NCBI RefSeq assembly: GCF_003006155.1
Contig: NZ_CP023559.1
Span: 3,286,001 to 3,350,000 of the forward strand
Direction: 5' to 3'
DNA: 64,000 nt
Source: Salinicola tamaricis
GTDB lineage: Bacteria; Pseudomonadota; Gammaproteobacteria; Pseudomonadales; Halomonadaceae
A program made the translations under genes and the position numbers. Shown here piece after piece: positions 38,904 through 47,603 of this stretch. The first letter of the stretch is position 1; each line of letters opens with the position of its first letter. The notes under the pieces are model-generated. The model was given only the letters and a program-made list of their open reading frames with translations. It was not told where the DNA came from and made no database searches.

Positions 38904-39695
38904 TCATGATGCCGTTTTCAGCGCTCTTGCGCGCCTTTCCCGTCGAGAAAGATAGCCGACCAGGGCGATGATGGCGCATATGAAGAGGACATTGGTCCCC
39001 GTGCTACCCAGGCCAAGTCCACCGTTGGTGCCAGGCTGCGTCAGGAGATCGCCAAGAGAGGCACCCAGCGGGCGGGTCAAGATATAGGCGATCCAGAAAG
39101 CGACGATGGCGTTGGCCTTCAGGAAGATCCAGGAAAACGCGGTGAGCGCGATCAATGAGCCAAACAGGAGCAGCGCATGCAGGTAACCGAGGCCAAAATC
39201 TTCGGCAACCAGGTCGCCGGCTGCGGTGCCCAGTGCGAAAGTGACGAGAATGGCAGTCCAGTAGAACAGTTCGCGCCGCAAGGTCGTGATCGAATGTATG
39301 GAGAGCGTTCTTTCGGTTCGTTTCCAGACGATGAAGACAGCGATTAGTAGTGTCGAAAAGACCAGTGTCGAATCTATCAGAGGAACATGTAGCTGATCAG
39401 TCAGATTATCGGTCACCAAGGTGCCGAACACGCTGACCAAGAGCACGTTGCTCCAGTAAAGCCAGGGGATATAACGTTTGGCCTTGAGCTGGGCTGCCAG
39501 GAACAAGGCTAGCAGTATCCCGGTCAATAGCGACGTGGCAGTCAACCCGAAGCCAAGATTGAAGTTGAGAAAATCGGCGCCCGTTTCTCCTACGGTCGTC
39601 GACATCATCTTGATGAGCCAGAAGACCAGCGTGACTTCTGGTACCTTGTTCGTCCAGCTTGGTCGACGTTCAGCGGATAGTGATGGTGTCGTCAT
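38904..39695 (-). CDS. DUF347/COG4705 membrane protein of unknown function
   Basis: A 263-residue protein with about eight helices in four repeated pairs, the DUF347 pattern. The signature NKVPEVTLVFWLIKMMSTTVGETGADFL opens the first repeat; the TRPLGASLGDLLTQP segment in the last repeat is also conserved. Function is not established. It stands alone and convergent with the DedA-PAP2 gene, between it and the ArnT-like transferase, so an envelope or stress role is possible but inferred only from context. Confidence 0.83.
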   Translation of the reverse strand: MTTPSLSAERRPSWTNKVPEVTLVFWLIKMMSTTVGETGADFLNFNLGFGLTATSLLTGILLALFLAAQLKAKRYIPWLYWSNVLLVSVFGTLVTDNLTDQLHVPLIDSTLVFSTLLIAVFIVWKRTERTLSIHSITTLRRELFYWTAILVTFALGTAAGDLVAEDFGLGYLHALLLFGSLIALTAFSWIFLKANAIVAFWIAYILTRPLGASLGDLLTQPGTNGGLGLGSTGTNVLFICAIIALVGYLSRRERRARALKTAS

Positions 39696-39971
39696 GATGT
39701 CCTCACTGTGGGTGGCATCCCTTTTTTAGGGAGCCATTTCAGTGTGAGTCACAAGGCTTATGACAAACTGATCGCTACTATCGAAAAAGCGCAATCCCGT
39801 GAGGATTATCGATGGATGGTTTCTAGTGACGTGAGTAGAGGCGCGCCCTGAAATAAGACGCGTCTTGTTATCCGGTGAGTCGATCATGTTGCTCTTCTTC
39901 GCCGCATTGCCCCGCGGAATCGGCGAAGGTTTCGACACCAGCCCTCGCCGAAGGCGCCGCACGGTCGCTCA

Positions 39972-41614
39972 TCAATCCATGGAATGTTTCTTTTCGGCTC
40001 TGTCAGTGGGGGCGACGCAGTCTGGATCGAACGCCTCGGGCCGTATGGCGCTGATGGGAAGGATGTCCAACTGCCCGCTTCGATAGTCGAAGTGATGAAC
40101 GGCACTCTCGTCTACGGCGAGTTGGTCGATATCCCGATGGCGCGTGACCAGCCAACCGTCGGGATAGGCGAGACGGTATCGGCACAGAGCTTCGGCGGCA
40201 TTGTCCAGGGTCATCAGGGGGCGCGTCAGCCGCCCCGCGAACTGGAACGTCGCCTGGTAGCCCCCACCATTGTAAGCCACCGGCAGTTGCCTCGACTCCA
40301 GTGTCCCCAGCAGCTCGCCTGGGGCCCTCACGTCATACCGACTCCAGAATGGCCCCATCATCCACTGGGTCGCCACAAAGATCGCGATACCGGTACCCAC
40401 GGCGAGCCCGCGTGCGGCAGAAGCGCTATCTGGCCAGCGCTGTCGCCATATCCCCACTGCCAGTAGGACGAGTGCGACGGCGCCCGTTGTCGACAGGTTA
40501 TCCGGACCCACGGCCCCCTTGCCGAATAGACTCAAGCCGCAGCCAACGATGCCCAGAACGGCGATGGCGAGCGAGGGGAGGCGCGCTCGGACGACAGCGT
40601 TGGGTGCTGTCGGGCTGCTGGCCAGTCGATCCATGATGGAGTGCCAGAGCCGGGAGCATAGGCATGAGATAATGAATCTGTTTGCCACTGATGAAGCAAA
40701 AAATGGCGATGGGGGTGATCATCCATATCCAGAGGAGTCGCTGGCGTGATTGACGTGGGCGCAAGGGCCAAGCGGGACGCCACAGCAGCCACGGAAATGT
40801 CAGCAGCGGCAACAGCGGGAAGTACCACCAGAAAGGACGGGCATGAGCCATGGAATTCTGTAGTCGATTGACGCTCTGACCCCATAGCAGATCCTGGGCG
40901 TAATCCCTGCCGCCCAGCCAGGCGGCGGAGAGCGCCCAGCTTGCGAGCAGTGCGCTGCCAATGAGCAGGGAGAGCGCCAGTCGGCGCCAGCCGGCTCCGC
41001 CGAGCGGTGCCGAGCGCCACCAGGGTATGCTGGCCACGATCGGCAGCAGTGTTACGAATACCGCTGGCCCTTTGGCCAGCAGGCCAGCCCAGCATATCCC
41101 ACTGACCAGTGCTTGCGCCAGGTGAAGTGATCGGAGACGAGTGGGCTGAGGGTTCCCAGTAAGCAGGCGGTCAGCAGGATGTCGAACTCAGCGCGCCGCT
41201 GTAGAGCTTCCACATCAGCATCGCCATGAGTGCGAGTGGTGCCAGACTCGCCGATGTCTGTGCGTACCCCAGTTGCCTCGCGATGCGGTAGAGCTGCCCC
41301 AATGCGAGCAGCGATGCCAGCGGTCCGATGAGCTTTGGCCACCACTCGTTGACGCCGAAAATGGCCCAACCGGCATGTATCAGCCAAAACAGCAGCGGAG
41401 GCTTGTCGGCGTAAGTTTCGCCATTCATGTGGGGCACCCAGAATGAGTGGGTGTGCCACATCTCCCACGCGACGGATACGTAGCGCGTTTCATCGATGGG
41501 AAGGAAAGAGCGGGAGAGGGCGCTGGTGACTGCCAACAGCCACAGCAGAGCGATGACTAGCATGTCTCCGCGGGGGGGAGCCGTGAGCCAGCGAGGCAGA
41601 GGGAATCTATTCAT
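39972..41614 (-). CDS. ArnT-like lipid-linked sugar transferase (GT83/GT39), frameshifted
   Basis: About 548 residues, inner membrane. The N-terminus has the catalytic-loop DET motif (SFLPIDETRYVSVAWEMW) and YADKPPLLFWLIH, as in ArnT, which moves L-Ara4N from undecaprenyl phosphate to lipid A. Further segments: GLLAKGPAVFVTLLP, PFWWYFPLLPLLTFPWLLW, ISGKQIHYLMPMLPAL. The frame changes near 41185, 41115 and 40640; joined frames give the full family length. Start is ATG 41614 or 41632, neither with a strong ribosome site. No L-Ara4N synthesis genes (arnABCDEF) are in the window, so the sugar and acceptor are open. Confidence 0.8.
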
Positions 41615-41871
41615 GTGAAGCAGGCTGCTCATTGGATTTTGCCGCCAGCTTGCCCAGACAGTCTTAGGAAAACATTATGTGCGGAGAAGACTAGCTGCCG
41701 AGCGCCAGATATGGGAATGATTTTCAATAGCCGGTGGTGGAGGTGTCATTGAACTCGAAATAAGATTTTTATAATATAGTGACTTCGATGAAGTAATTGG
41801 CTGTCGCTTTGCTGTAGTTAGTCATCTAGATGTCTTGCTGATATTTAATCATAACAACCCGTGGTTTCGGG

Positions 41872-42546
41872 GTGATCGAATTGCATCTTTTGATTCATGG
41901 AGAAGGTGCCCTCTCTCTTGAGCCGTGGCGCCGCTGTCTGGCACGACTTTCTCAACGAGTCACGCTGTTTCATCGCGTCGAGCAGGCGATCCCGGCGGTG
42001 GAAGCGGGCGATGTCAACGCCCTGATCCTTGTGGTCGGCGGTGCTGATATCAGCAATAGCCTGAAGACGCTGCGTTGTCTTCGAGAATTTCTAGAACTCC
42101 CCATTCTCGTCATTGTCGATGCCATGAGTTCAATAGACGCGGCCCGGTTTCTGGACGCGGGGGCGGACGACTTCCTGACGGCTGATACCGATGCCAGGGA
42201 AGTCCTTGCTAGGGTGCGCTGCAAATGCAGACGTTCCGACAAGCTTCCGGGTCGAGTCATCTCTGCCGGCGGCTTGATGATAGACATGACAACGATGGAA
42301 GTGAGGTGGCAGGACCTTCCGATCCATCCCTCCGCCAAGGAACTATTGATTCTGAAGGCACTGGCCTCTCAACCGTATCGCGTGTTCACGAAAGCTCAGC
42401 TGGAGCAGATATTGTATGGTGCCGGCTTTTATGCCAAGTCGAACACGGTACAGGTATTCATTCACGCGCTTCGAAAAATGACCCACCGAGATGCCATCGT
42501 CACGGTCCGCGGCGTAGGCTATTGCCTGGGCCCAGCACCTGCGTGA
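41872..42546 (+). CDS. Orphan OmpR-like regulator with a degenerate receiver
   Basis: A 224-residue protein with GTG start at 41872. The C-terminal winged helix is a normal OmpR/PhoB domain (LPIHPSAKELLILKAL; YGAGFYAKSNTVQVFIHALRKM; IVTVRGVGYCLG). The receiver-like N-terminus keeps the fold (AARFLDAGADDFL) but not the chemistry: the phospho-acceptor Asp position reads ALILVVGG and the Lys switch is absent. No histidine kinase is nearby. It probably works without phosphorylation. The intergenic regions on both sides (41633-41871; 42547-42882) are unusually AT-rich, as in acquired DNA. Confidence 0.82.
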   Translation: MIELHLLIHGEGALSLEPWRRCLARLSQRVTLFHRVEQAIPAVEAGDVNALILVVGGADISNSLKTLRCLREFLELPILVIVDAMSSIDAARFLDAGADDFLTADTDAREVLARVRCKCRRSDKLPGRVISAGGLMIDMTTMEVRWQDLPIHPSAKELLILKALASQPYRVFTKAQLEQILYGAGFYAKSNTVQVFIHALRKMTHRDAIVTVRGVGYCLGPAPA

Positions 42547-42625
42547 AAACGAAATTCCAAGTGGAGCGCTCCGTAAAAGAGAACTCACAGGCGAGGCATA
42601 TATAGCTGAACGGATGAGAGCTATT

Positions 42626-42670
42626 CAGAGAAAAGCGACACAGAGAAGAACGATACAAAAAAGAACGACA
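42626..42670 (+). repeat. Three imperfect 15-bp tandem repeats
   Basis: CAGAGAAAAGCGACA, CAGAGAAGAACGATA and CAAAAAAGAACGACA lie in direct tandem, in a purine-rich AT-rich leader between the orphan regulator and the GT9 gene. They may be repeated protein-binding sites. Confidence 0.65.
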
Positions 42671-42882
42671 TAGAGAGCTAACAGAGCCCTGCACACGCCC
42701 GCCGTTGGATTTTCGGGAGTGTCAGCAAGAGAATTGAGGCCGAGCACCGATACGGTACGGCATCTCGTGGGCTCTGCGGTAGAGGACGACGGTCACGCTT
42801 TCGTTCTGATGCTGCTTCGACAATGCTGCGTTAAGCTTTGGCTGCGATGGTAGGCGGCGTTTACCTCTCTCTGGAGTTCGAT

Positions 42883-44004
42883 ATGAGTGCCGTCCTCACC
42901 CAGGTTAGACGTCACGATGGGATGCGACGCTTGGGCAAGCGCCTGGAGCGGCGCTGCAAATCGATGGCATACAGCCTGCTGGCACGTTTTTCGCGAGAAT
43001 CGCAGGCCGTCTCGCCGGAGACATTGCAGAACGTACATCGTGTACTGCTGGTCAGGCCGAATTTTCGCCTGGGCAACGCGGTGATCGGGGCTCGGTTGAT
43101 CGAGGCCTTTGCGTCGTCCCGGCCGGATATCGCCATCGATTATCTGGGTACGGATACCACGAGCCAGCTGTTCAAACATATGCCTTTAAAGCGCTATTAC
43201 GCGCACAGCCGTAGTTTTTCCTGGCGCCTCTGGGCACTGATTAGATTGATCCTGGCGCTTCGCCGCAATCGATACGATCTGGCAATACAGGTAGGAGAAG
43301 GTTTCCCTCACCAGTTGGCTTTTCCTGCAGCTATGTGGTGCCAACCGGCTGCTCGGTCAGCCTGGCGTTTACAGCATACCTATGACTGGTTGCTGGATGA
43401 CACCACCCGGCATGCTTATGATTTATCAGGAAACATTGCCCGGGCCCTGGGTCTGACATGTCAGCGGCTGCCTTGGATGCTCGTGACGAAAGACGAGGCC
43501 ACCCATGTGGAAACTCTCTTGCCGAGCGCCACTCGCGGTGGGGTCGTTGGTCTTTTCGTCGGTGGCCACCTGGACAAGCGGCTTCCACTGAATTTCTGGC
43601 TTTCCCTGCTCGAGGCGCTTAACGAGAGTCGTGAGCGCTATCTCGTCATGCTGGGGCCTGAAGAGGAGCAGCACCGCTCGGCGTTGACGAAGGCCTGTGG
43701 CGCCCAGGGCCGGATCTTGCCGCTACTGCCGTTGCGTGATTTTGCAGCGGCGCTGACTCATGTCATCACGCTGATCACACCCGACACTGGGCCCATGCAT
43801 ATCGCGAGTGCCTTGGGAGTGCCTGTTGTTGCGGTCTTGAATAGCGAAAAGTCTTACAAGTTCGTGCCTCACGGGCTTGCTGACAAAGCGCTGTACCAGC
43901 CGAGTGCCGAGGACGTAATGGCATGTCTGATACGGAGCCCGCTATTGGGGTCACCCGGGATGCGAACCGAGCACATGCTGGATCGCAAGATGCTGCTCCA
44001 CTGA
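42883..44004 (+). CDS. GT9-family glycosyltransferase (heptosyltransferase-like)
   Basis: A 373-residue cytoplasmic enzyme. ATG 42883 has GGAG 6 nt upstream; an earlier in-frame start at 42838 lacks one. Family marks: VLLVRPNFRLGNAVIGARLIEAF at the N-terminal Rossmann fold, VVGLFVGGHLDKRLPLNFW mid-chain, and the sugar-nucleotide site ITPDTGPMHIASALGVPVVAV. GT9 enzymes add heptose or other sugars to LPS cores; the exact sugar is not predictable. It follows the orphan regulator in the same direction and closes the envelope-related segment. Confidence 0.87.
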   Translation: MSAVLTQVRRHDGMRRLGKRLERRCKSMAYSLLARFSRESQAVSPETLQNVHRVLLVRPNFRLGNAVIGARLIEAFASSRPDIAIDYLGTDTTSQLFKHMPLKRYYAHSRSFSWRLWALIRLILALRRNRYDLAIQVGEGFPHQLAFPAAMWCQPAARSAWRLQHTYDWLLDDTTRHAYDLSGNIARALGLTCQRLPWMLVTKDEATHVETLLPSATRGGVVGLFVGGHLDKRLPLNFWLSLLEALNESRERYLVMLGPEEEQHRSALTKACGAQGRILPLLPLRDFAAALTHVITLITPDTGPMHIASALGVPVVAVLNSEKSYKFVPHGLADKALYQPSAEDVMACLIRSPLLGSPGMRTEHMLDRKMLLH

Positions 44005-44111
44005 GAATGGGCAGCGCTGGATCCATGGGCCTGCCCTATATGCAGTTGCATTCAGACTGGTGTGACTCGGCTGATCGCTTTCTCGCCATCTTCTCGTCAA
44101 CCAGGGTGTTA

Positions 44112-45101
44112 TCAGGCGTTGACGTCCACCACGAGCCGGCCGCGTATTTCCCCTGCCAGAAGTCGTTCGGCCGCCTCCAGCGTGTCGCCCAAGCTGATGT
44201 CATGGGAGATCTCGTCGAGCAGGGCAGGGTCGATATCCTCGGCCAACCGCGCCCAGGCTTGCTGACGCTCCTCGGCGGGGCGGGTGACGCTGTTGATCCC
44301 GAGCAGGCTGACCCCGCGCAGGATGAAGGGGGCCACAGTGGTGGGGAAGTCCATGCCCTGGGCGAGGCCGCAAGCGGCGACCAGGCCATCCGGGTAGGTG
44401 TGTGCGCAGACGTTGGCCAGGGTATGGCTGCCCACCGAGTCGATGGCGGCAAACCACCGGGCCTTGGCCAGAGGCTTGCCGGGGTCTGACAGTTCGCTGC
44501 GATCAATGATCTCGGCGGCGCCCAGGCGCTCCAGGAAGGCCGATTCTCGAGGGCGCCCGGTGGCCGCAATAACGCGGTAGCCGCGTGCCGCCAGTGCGGC
44601 AATAGCGTAGCTGCCGACGCCTCCGTTGGCGCCGGTCACCAGTACCTCGCCGCGGTCCGGCGTCAGGCCATGACGCTCCAGCGCCAGCACACTCAACATG
44701 GCGGTATAGCCAGCGGTGCCGATGGCCATGGCCTGATGCGTGTTGAGAGAGGGGGGCAGTCGGGTAAGCCACTCGCCTTTGACCCGAGCGCGCTGCGCCA
44801 GGCCGCCCCAGTGCGCCTCGCCGACGCCCCAGCCGTTGAGCAGGACGCGATCGCCCGGTGCCCATGCCGAATGTTCACTCTGCTCGACCACACCGGCAAG
44901 ATCGATGCCCGGCACCATGGGGAAGCGGCGCACGACGGCCCCTTTACCGGTGATCGCCAGCGCATCCTTGTAATTGAGCGTGCTCCATTCGACGCGAATC
45001 AGGACGTCGCCCTGGGGCAGTGATTCGGAGTCGAGCTGCGTCAGCGCGGCGTGACTCCGCTGATCGGCTTCGGCCTGCTGTACGAGAATGGCGCTGAACA
45101 C
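44112..45101 (-). CDS. acuI: Acrylyl-CoA reductase-like MDR oxidoreductase (AcuI/YhdH family)
   Basis: A 329-residue NADPH-dependent reductase. The GTG at 45101 is the start: AGGAGG lies 5 nt upstream and it reads VFSAILVQQ as in AcuI/YhdH proteins. Segments: EWSTLNYKDALAITGKG, PMVPGIDLAGVV, the nucleotide site VTGANGGVGSYAIAAL and the end ILRGVSLLGINSV. AcuI reduces acryloyl-CoA in DMSP and propionate metabolism and protects against acrylate. The TetR gene just upstream, with a palindromic operator, mirrors the acuR-acuI pair; the specific substrate is an inference. Confidence 0.86.
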   Translation of the reverse strand: MFSAILVQQAEADQRSHAALTQLDSESLPQGDVLIRVEWSTLNYKDALAITGKGAVVRRFPMVPGIDLAGVVEQSEHSAWAPGDRVLLNGWGVGEAHWGGLAQRARVKGEWLTRLPPSLNTHQAMAIGTAGYTAMLSVLALERHGLTPDRGEVLVTGANGGVGSYAIAALAARGYRVIAATGRPRESAFLERLGAAEIIDRSELSDPGKPLAKARWFAAIDSVGSHTLANVCAHTYPDGLVAACGLAQGMDFPTTVAPFILRGVSLLGINSVTRPAEERQQAWARLAEDIDPALLDEISHDISLGDTLEAAERLLAGEIRGRLVVDVNA

Positions 45102-45163
45102 GTGAACCTCCTGAGCATTGAACGATGAGTCGGAGAGGGGATTTGACGATCGCCGGATCGATA

Positions 45164-45799
45164 TCAGCGGGATAACCGAGCGAAGAATTCCTGGCTGAAG
45201 AGCGCCAGAGGCGTCGGCTCGCGTGTCAGGCGGGCTCGCTGTACGGCACCTTCCCAACCGATCCAGAAGAAAGCGGCCAGGGTGTCGCAATCCGTATCGG
45301 CGGCCAGTTCGCCGTGCGCCTGGGCCAGCCGCAGGCAGTCGGCGACCCGGCGCTGCCAGTCCTGAAGAATGGCTTCCAGCCGTTCATCGAATCCAGCGGG
45401 TAGCAGCGTGACCTCCTGGCCCAGATTGCCCACCAGGCAGCCGCGCCGATAGTGGTGGCGCGCCATGCCCTCTTGGGCGTCCTGGGTGAAGCGGCGGAGT
45501 CTTTCGAGGGGCGGCAGTTCGGCAGAGAGCAGCCGGTGGTCGAGCTTGCGCGCGAAATAATCGGCATATCGCGACAACACGGCGTGACCGAACGCCTCCT
45601 TGCTGTCGAAGTAGTGATAGAACGATCCCTTCGGCACGCCGACCCGTTTCAGCACGCCATCGATCCCGGTCGAGACGAATCCCTGCTCGGTGAGCACTTC
45701 GATACCACCCCGAATCAGGGCGTCCCGAGTGTCCGGGTTGGCGCGGGGAACCTTTGGTGGTCGCCCGCGGCGTTTGCTGGGGGTCGTTGGCGTCTGCAT
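45164..45799 (-). CDS. TetR-family regulator, AcuR-like
   Basis: A 211-residue repressor. ATG 45799 begins MQTPTTPSKRRGRPPKVP, a basic leader common in this TetR subgroup; the longer frame from 45913 runs through the operator. The HTH is GGIEVLTEQGFVSTGIDGVLKRVGVPKGSFYHYFDSKEAFG; the ligand domain ends TPLALFSQEFFARL. It is co-directional with the AcuI-like gene 62 bp downstream. An inverted repeat 9 bp upstream of its start would allow autorepression and control of the reductase. Confidence 0.88.
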   Translation of the reverse strand: MQTPTTPSKRRGRPPKVPRANPDTRDALIRGGIEVLTEQGFVSTGIDGVLKRVGVPKGSFYHYFDSKEAFGHAVLSRYADYFARKLDHRLLSAELPPLERLRRFTQDAQEGMARHHYRRGCLVGNLGQEVTLLPAGFDERLEAILQDWQRRVADCLRLAQAHGELAADTDCDTLAAFFWIGWEGAVQRARLTREPTPLALFSQEFFARLSR

Positions 45800-45807
45800 G
45801 CGGACCA

Positions 45808-45830
45808 ATTTAGACCGGTCGTCTCTAAAT
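45808..45830 (-). promoter_or_regulatory. Inverted-repeat operator before the TetR-acuI unit
   Basis: Arms ATTTAGA / TCTAAAT flank a 9-bp centre (CCGGTCGTC). The size and place suit a TetR-family dimer site. The sequence TAGACCGGTC also resembles the half sites of NemR/AcuR-type boxes. Confidence 0.65.
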
Positions 45831-46220
45831 ATCAATCCACGGCAGCCGACGCTATCTGGCGCCTGGTCGAAGTGGCGCTGCGTGAGCGTTTCGAGAGGTG
45901 ACGATCTTGGCATTGGCCTTCAAGGCGTGAACGTAGCATCTAATTATAATTAGCAAACTAATTGGTCGGCCATTAATCAATAAATGAATATGCTCATTGA
46001 CCGCGTGTGCACGCCAAGGAGTGAGCATTTTCAGCAGCTCGGCTAAGTTTACTAAGCGTCGCAGGGCGATGTTTGACGGCAAAGTAGACTTTGAGTCCTC
46101 CGGCTGGATACGGGCTTTTCTAGCTAACGAAACTTAAGATCGATAACAATAAAGGGCCTGATGGGGCGTCGGAACGCGGTCGTTTTAGGGGAATCTTTCA
46201 CCTACCGCGAGGATAACTGT

Positions 46221-47603
46221 ATGCCCATTCATCATCTTGGCTCAGATGACCAATCGATCATCCGCGATATTTATACCACCGACACATCGCAAGCAAGCCT
46301 GCCTAAATTTCGCATCCCGCAGAGCCGAACCGAGCCGCACGCTGCTTACTCTCTCGTCAGAGACGAGCTGCTGCTCGATGGCAACGCCCGTCAGAACCTC
46401 GCGACCTTCTGTACCACCTGGGTCGAGGACGAGGTCAAGCAGTTGATGTCGGATGCTGTCGATAAAAACATGATCGACAAAGACGAGTATCCCCAGACGG
46501 CGGAGATCGAGAATCGCTGCGTCCATATTTTGGCCGATTTATGGCACGCCCAGAAATCTTGGGAAACGGTAGGTTGTTCGACCACAGGCTCCAGTGAAGC
46601 GGCCATGTTGGGTGGGCTTGCGTTCAAATGGAAATGGCGCCAGCGGCGCGAAGCCGCAGGGCAGGACGCGAGCAAGCCCAATATCGTGACCGGCCCCGTT
46701 CAAATTTGCTGGAAGAAGTTCGCGCGGTACTTCGATGTCGAGATCAGAGAGGTCCCGCTTGAAGGCGATGCGCTGGGTCTACAGCCGGCGGATCTTAGAC
46801 AATACTGTGATGAGAACACGATAGGGATTGTGGCAACGCTCGGTGTGACGTTCACCGGTGTCTACGAACCCGTCGAGGCCCTGGCGCGCGAGCTCGATGC
46901 CATCGAACGCGACCTGGGTTTGGATATTCCGATTCATGTCGATGCGGCATCCGGTGGTTTTATCGCGCCCTTCATCCAGCGTGACCTGGTATGGGATTTT
47001 CAGATCGAACGGGTGCGCTCCATCAATGCCTCGGGCCACAAATATGGACTGGCCCCACTCGGCGTGGGCTGGATCATCTGGGCTTCAAAACAAGATCTGC
47101 CCGAAGACCTGATTTTCTACGTCGACTACCTTGGCGGCAATATGCCGACATTTGCGCTCAATTTCTCTCGTCCCGGTGGGGAAATCATCGCACAGTACTA
47201 TAACTTTCTGCGCCTGGGCCGCGATGGTTATACGGCGATTCAGCAAGCCTGCGCCGATACGGCACAGTGGTTGGGCAAGGCACTCGCCAAGCTGGGGCCT
47301 TTCGACATGGTTTACGACGGCCATGGCGGACTGCCGGCGGTCGCTTACAAGCTGACCGATGCCGATCATGGCTTCAATCTCTATGACCTGTCGGAGCGTT
47401 TGCGGATGCGCGGTTGGCAGATAGCCTCTTATCCGCTGCCTTCGCATCGTCAGGAAACCGTCGTTCAGCGCATCTTGATCCGGCATGGGGTGAGTCGCGA
47501 TCTGGCACGTCTGCTTCTCGACGATATGAAGCGCGCGATCAAGCATCTATCGGACAACCCGGTACCCCATTCGACGGCCAAACCGGGGTTCCACCATGGT
47601 TGA
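46221..47603 (+). CDS. gadB: Glutamate decarboxylase
   Basis: A 460-residue PLP enzyme turning glutamate into GABA and CO2 with consumption of a proton. ATG 46221 has GAGG upstream and reads MPIHHLGSDD; a longer frame from 46161 is less likely. Visible motifs: GCSTTGSSEAAMLGGLAFKW, HVDAASGGFIAPF and the PLP lysine in INASGHKYGLAPLGVGW. The end KPGFHHG carries the His pair that in E. coli GadB helps close the active site at neutral pH. It overlaps the following transporter gene by 8 nt, so the two form one coupled unit. Confidence 0.95.
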   Translation: MPIHHLGSDDQSIIRDIYTTDTSQASLPKFRIPQSRTEPHAAYSLVRDELLLDGNARQNLATFCTTWVEDEVKQLMSDAVDKNMIDKDEYPQTAEIENRCVHILADLWHAQKSWETVGCSTTGSSEAAMLGGLAFKWKWRQRREAAGQDASKPNIVTGPVQICWKKFARYFDVEIREVPLEGDALGLQPADLRQYCDENTIGIVATLGVTFTGVYEPVEALARELDAIERDLGLDIPIHVDAASGGFIAPFIQRDLVWDFQIERVRSINASGHKYGLAPLGVGWIIWASKQDLPEDLIFYVDYLGGNMPTFALNFSRPGGEIIAQYYNFLRLGRDGYTAIQQACADTAQWLGKALAKLGPFDMVYDGHGGLPAVAYKLTDADHGFNLYDLSERLRMRGWQIASYPLPSHRQETVVQRILIRHGVSRDLARLLLDDMKRAIKHLSDNPVPHSTAKPGFHHG

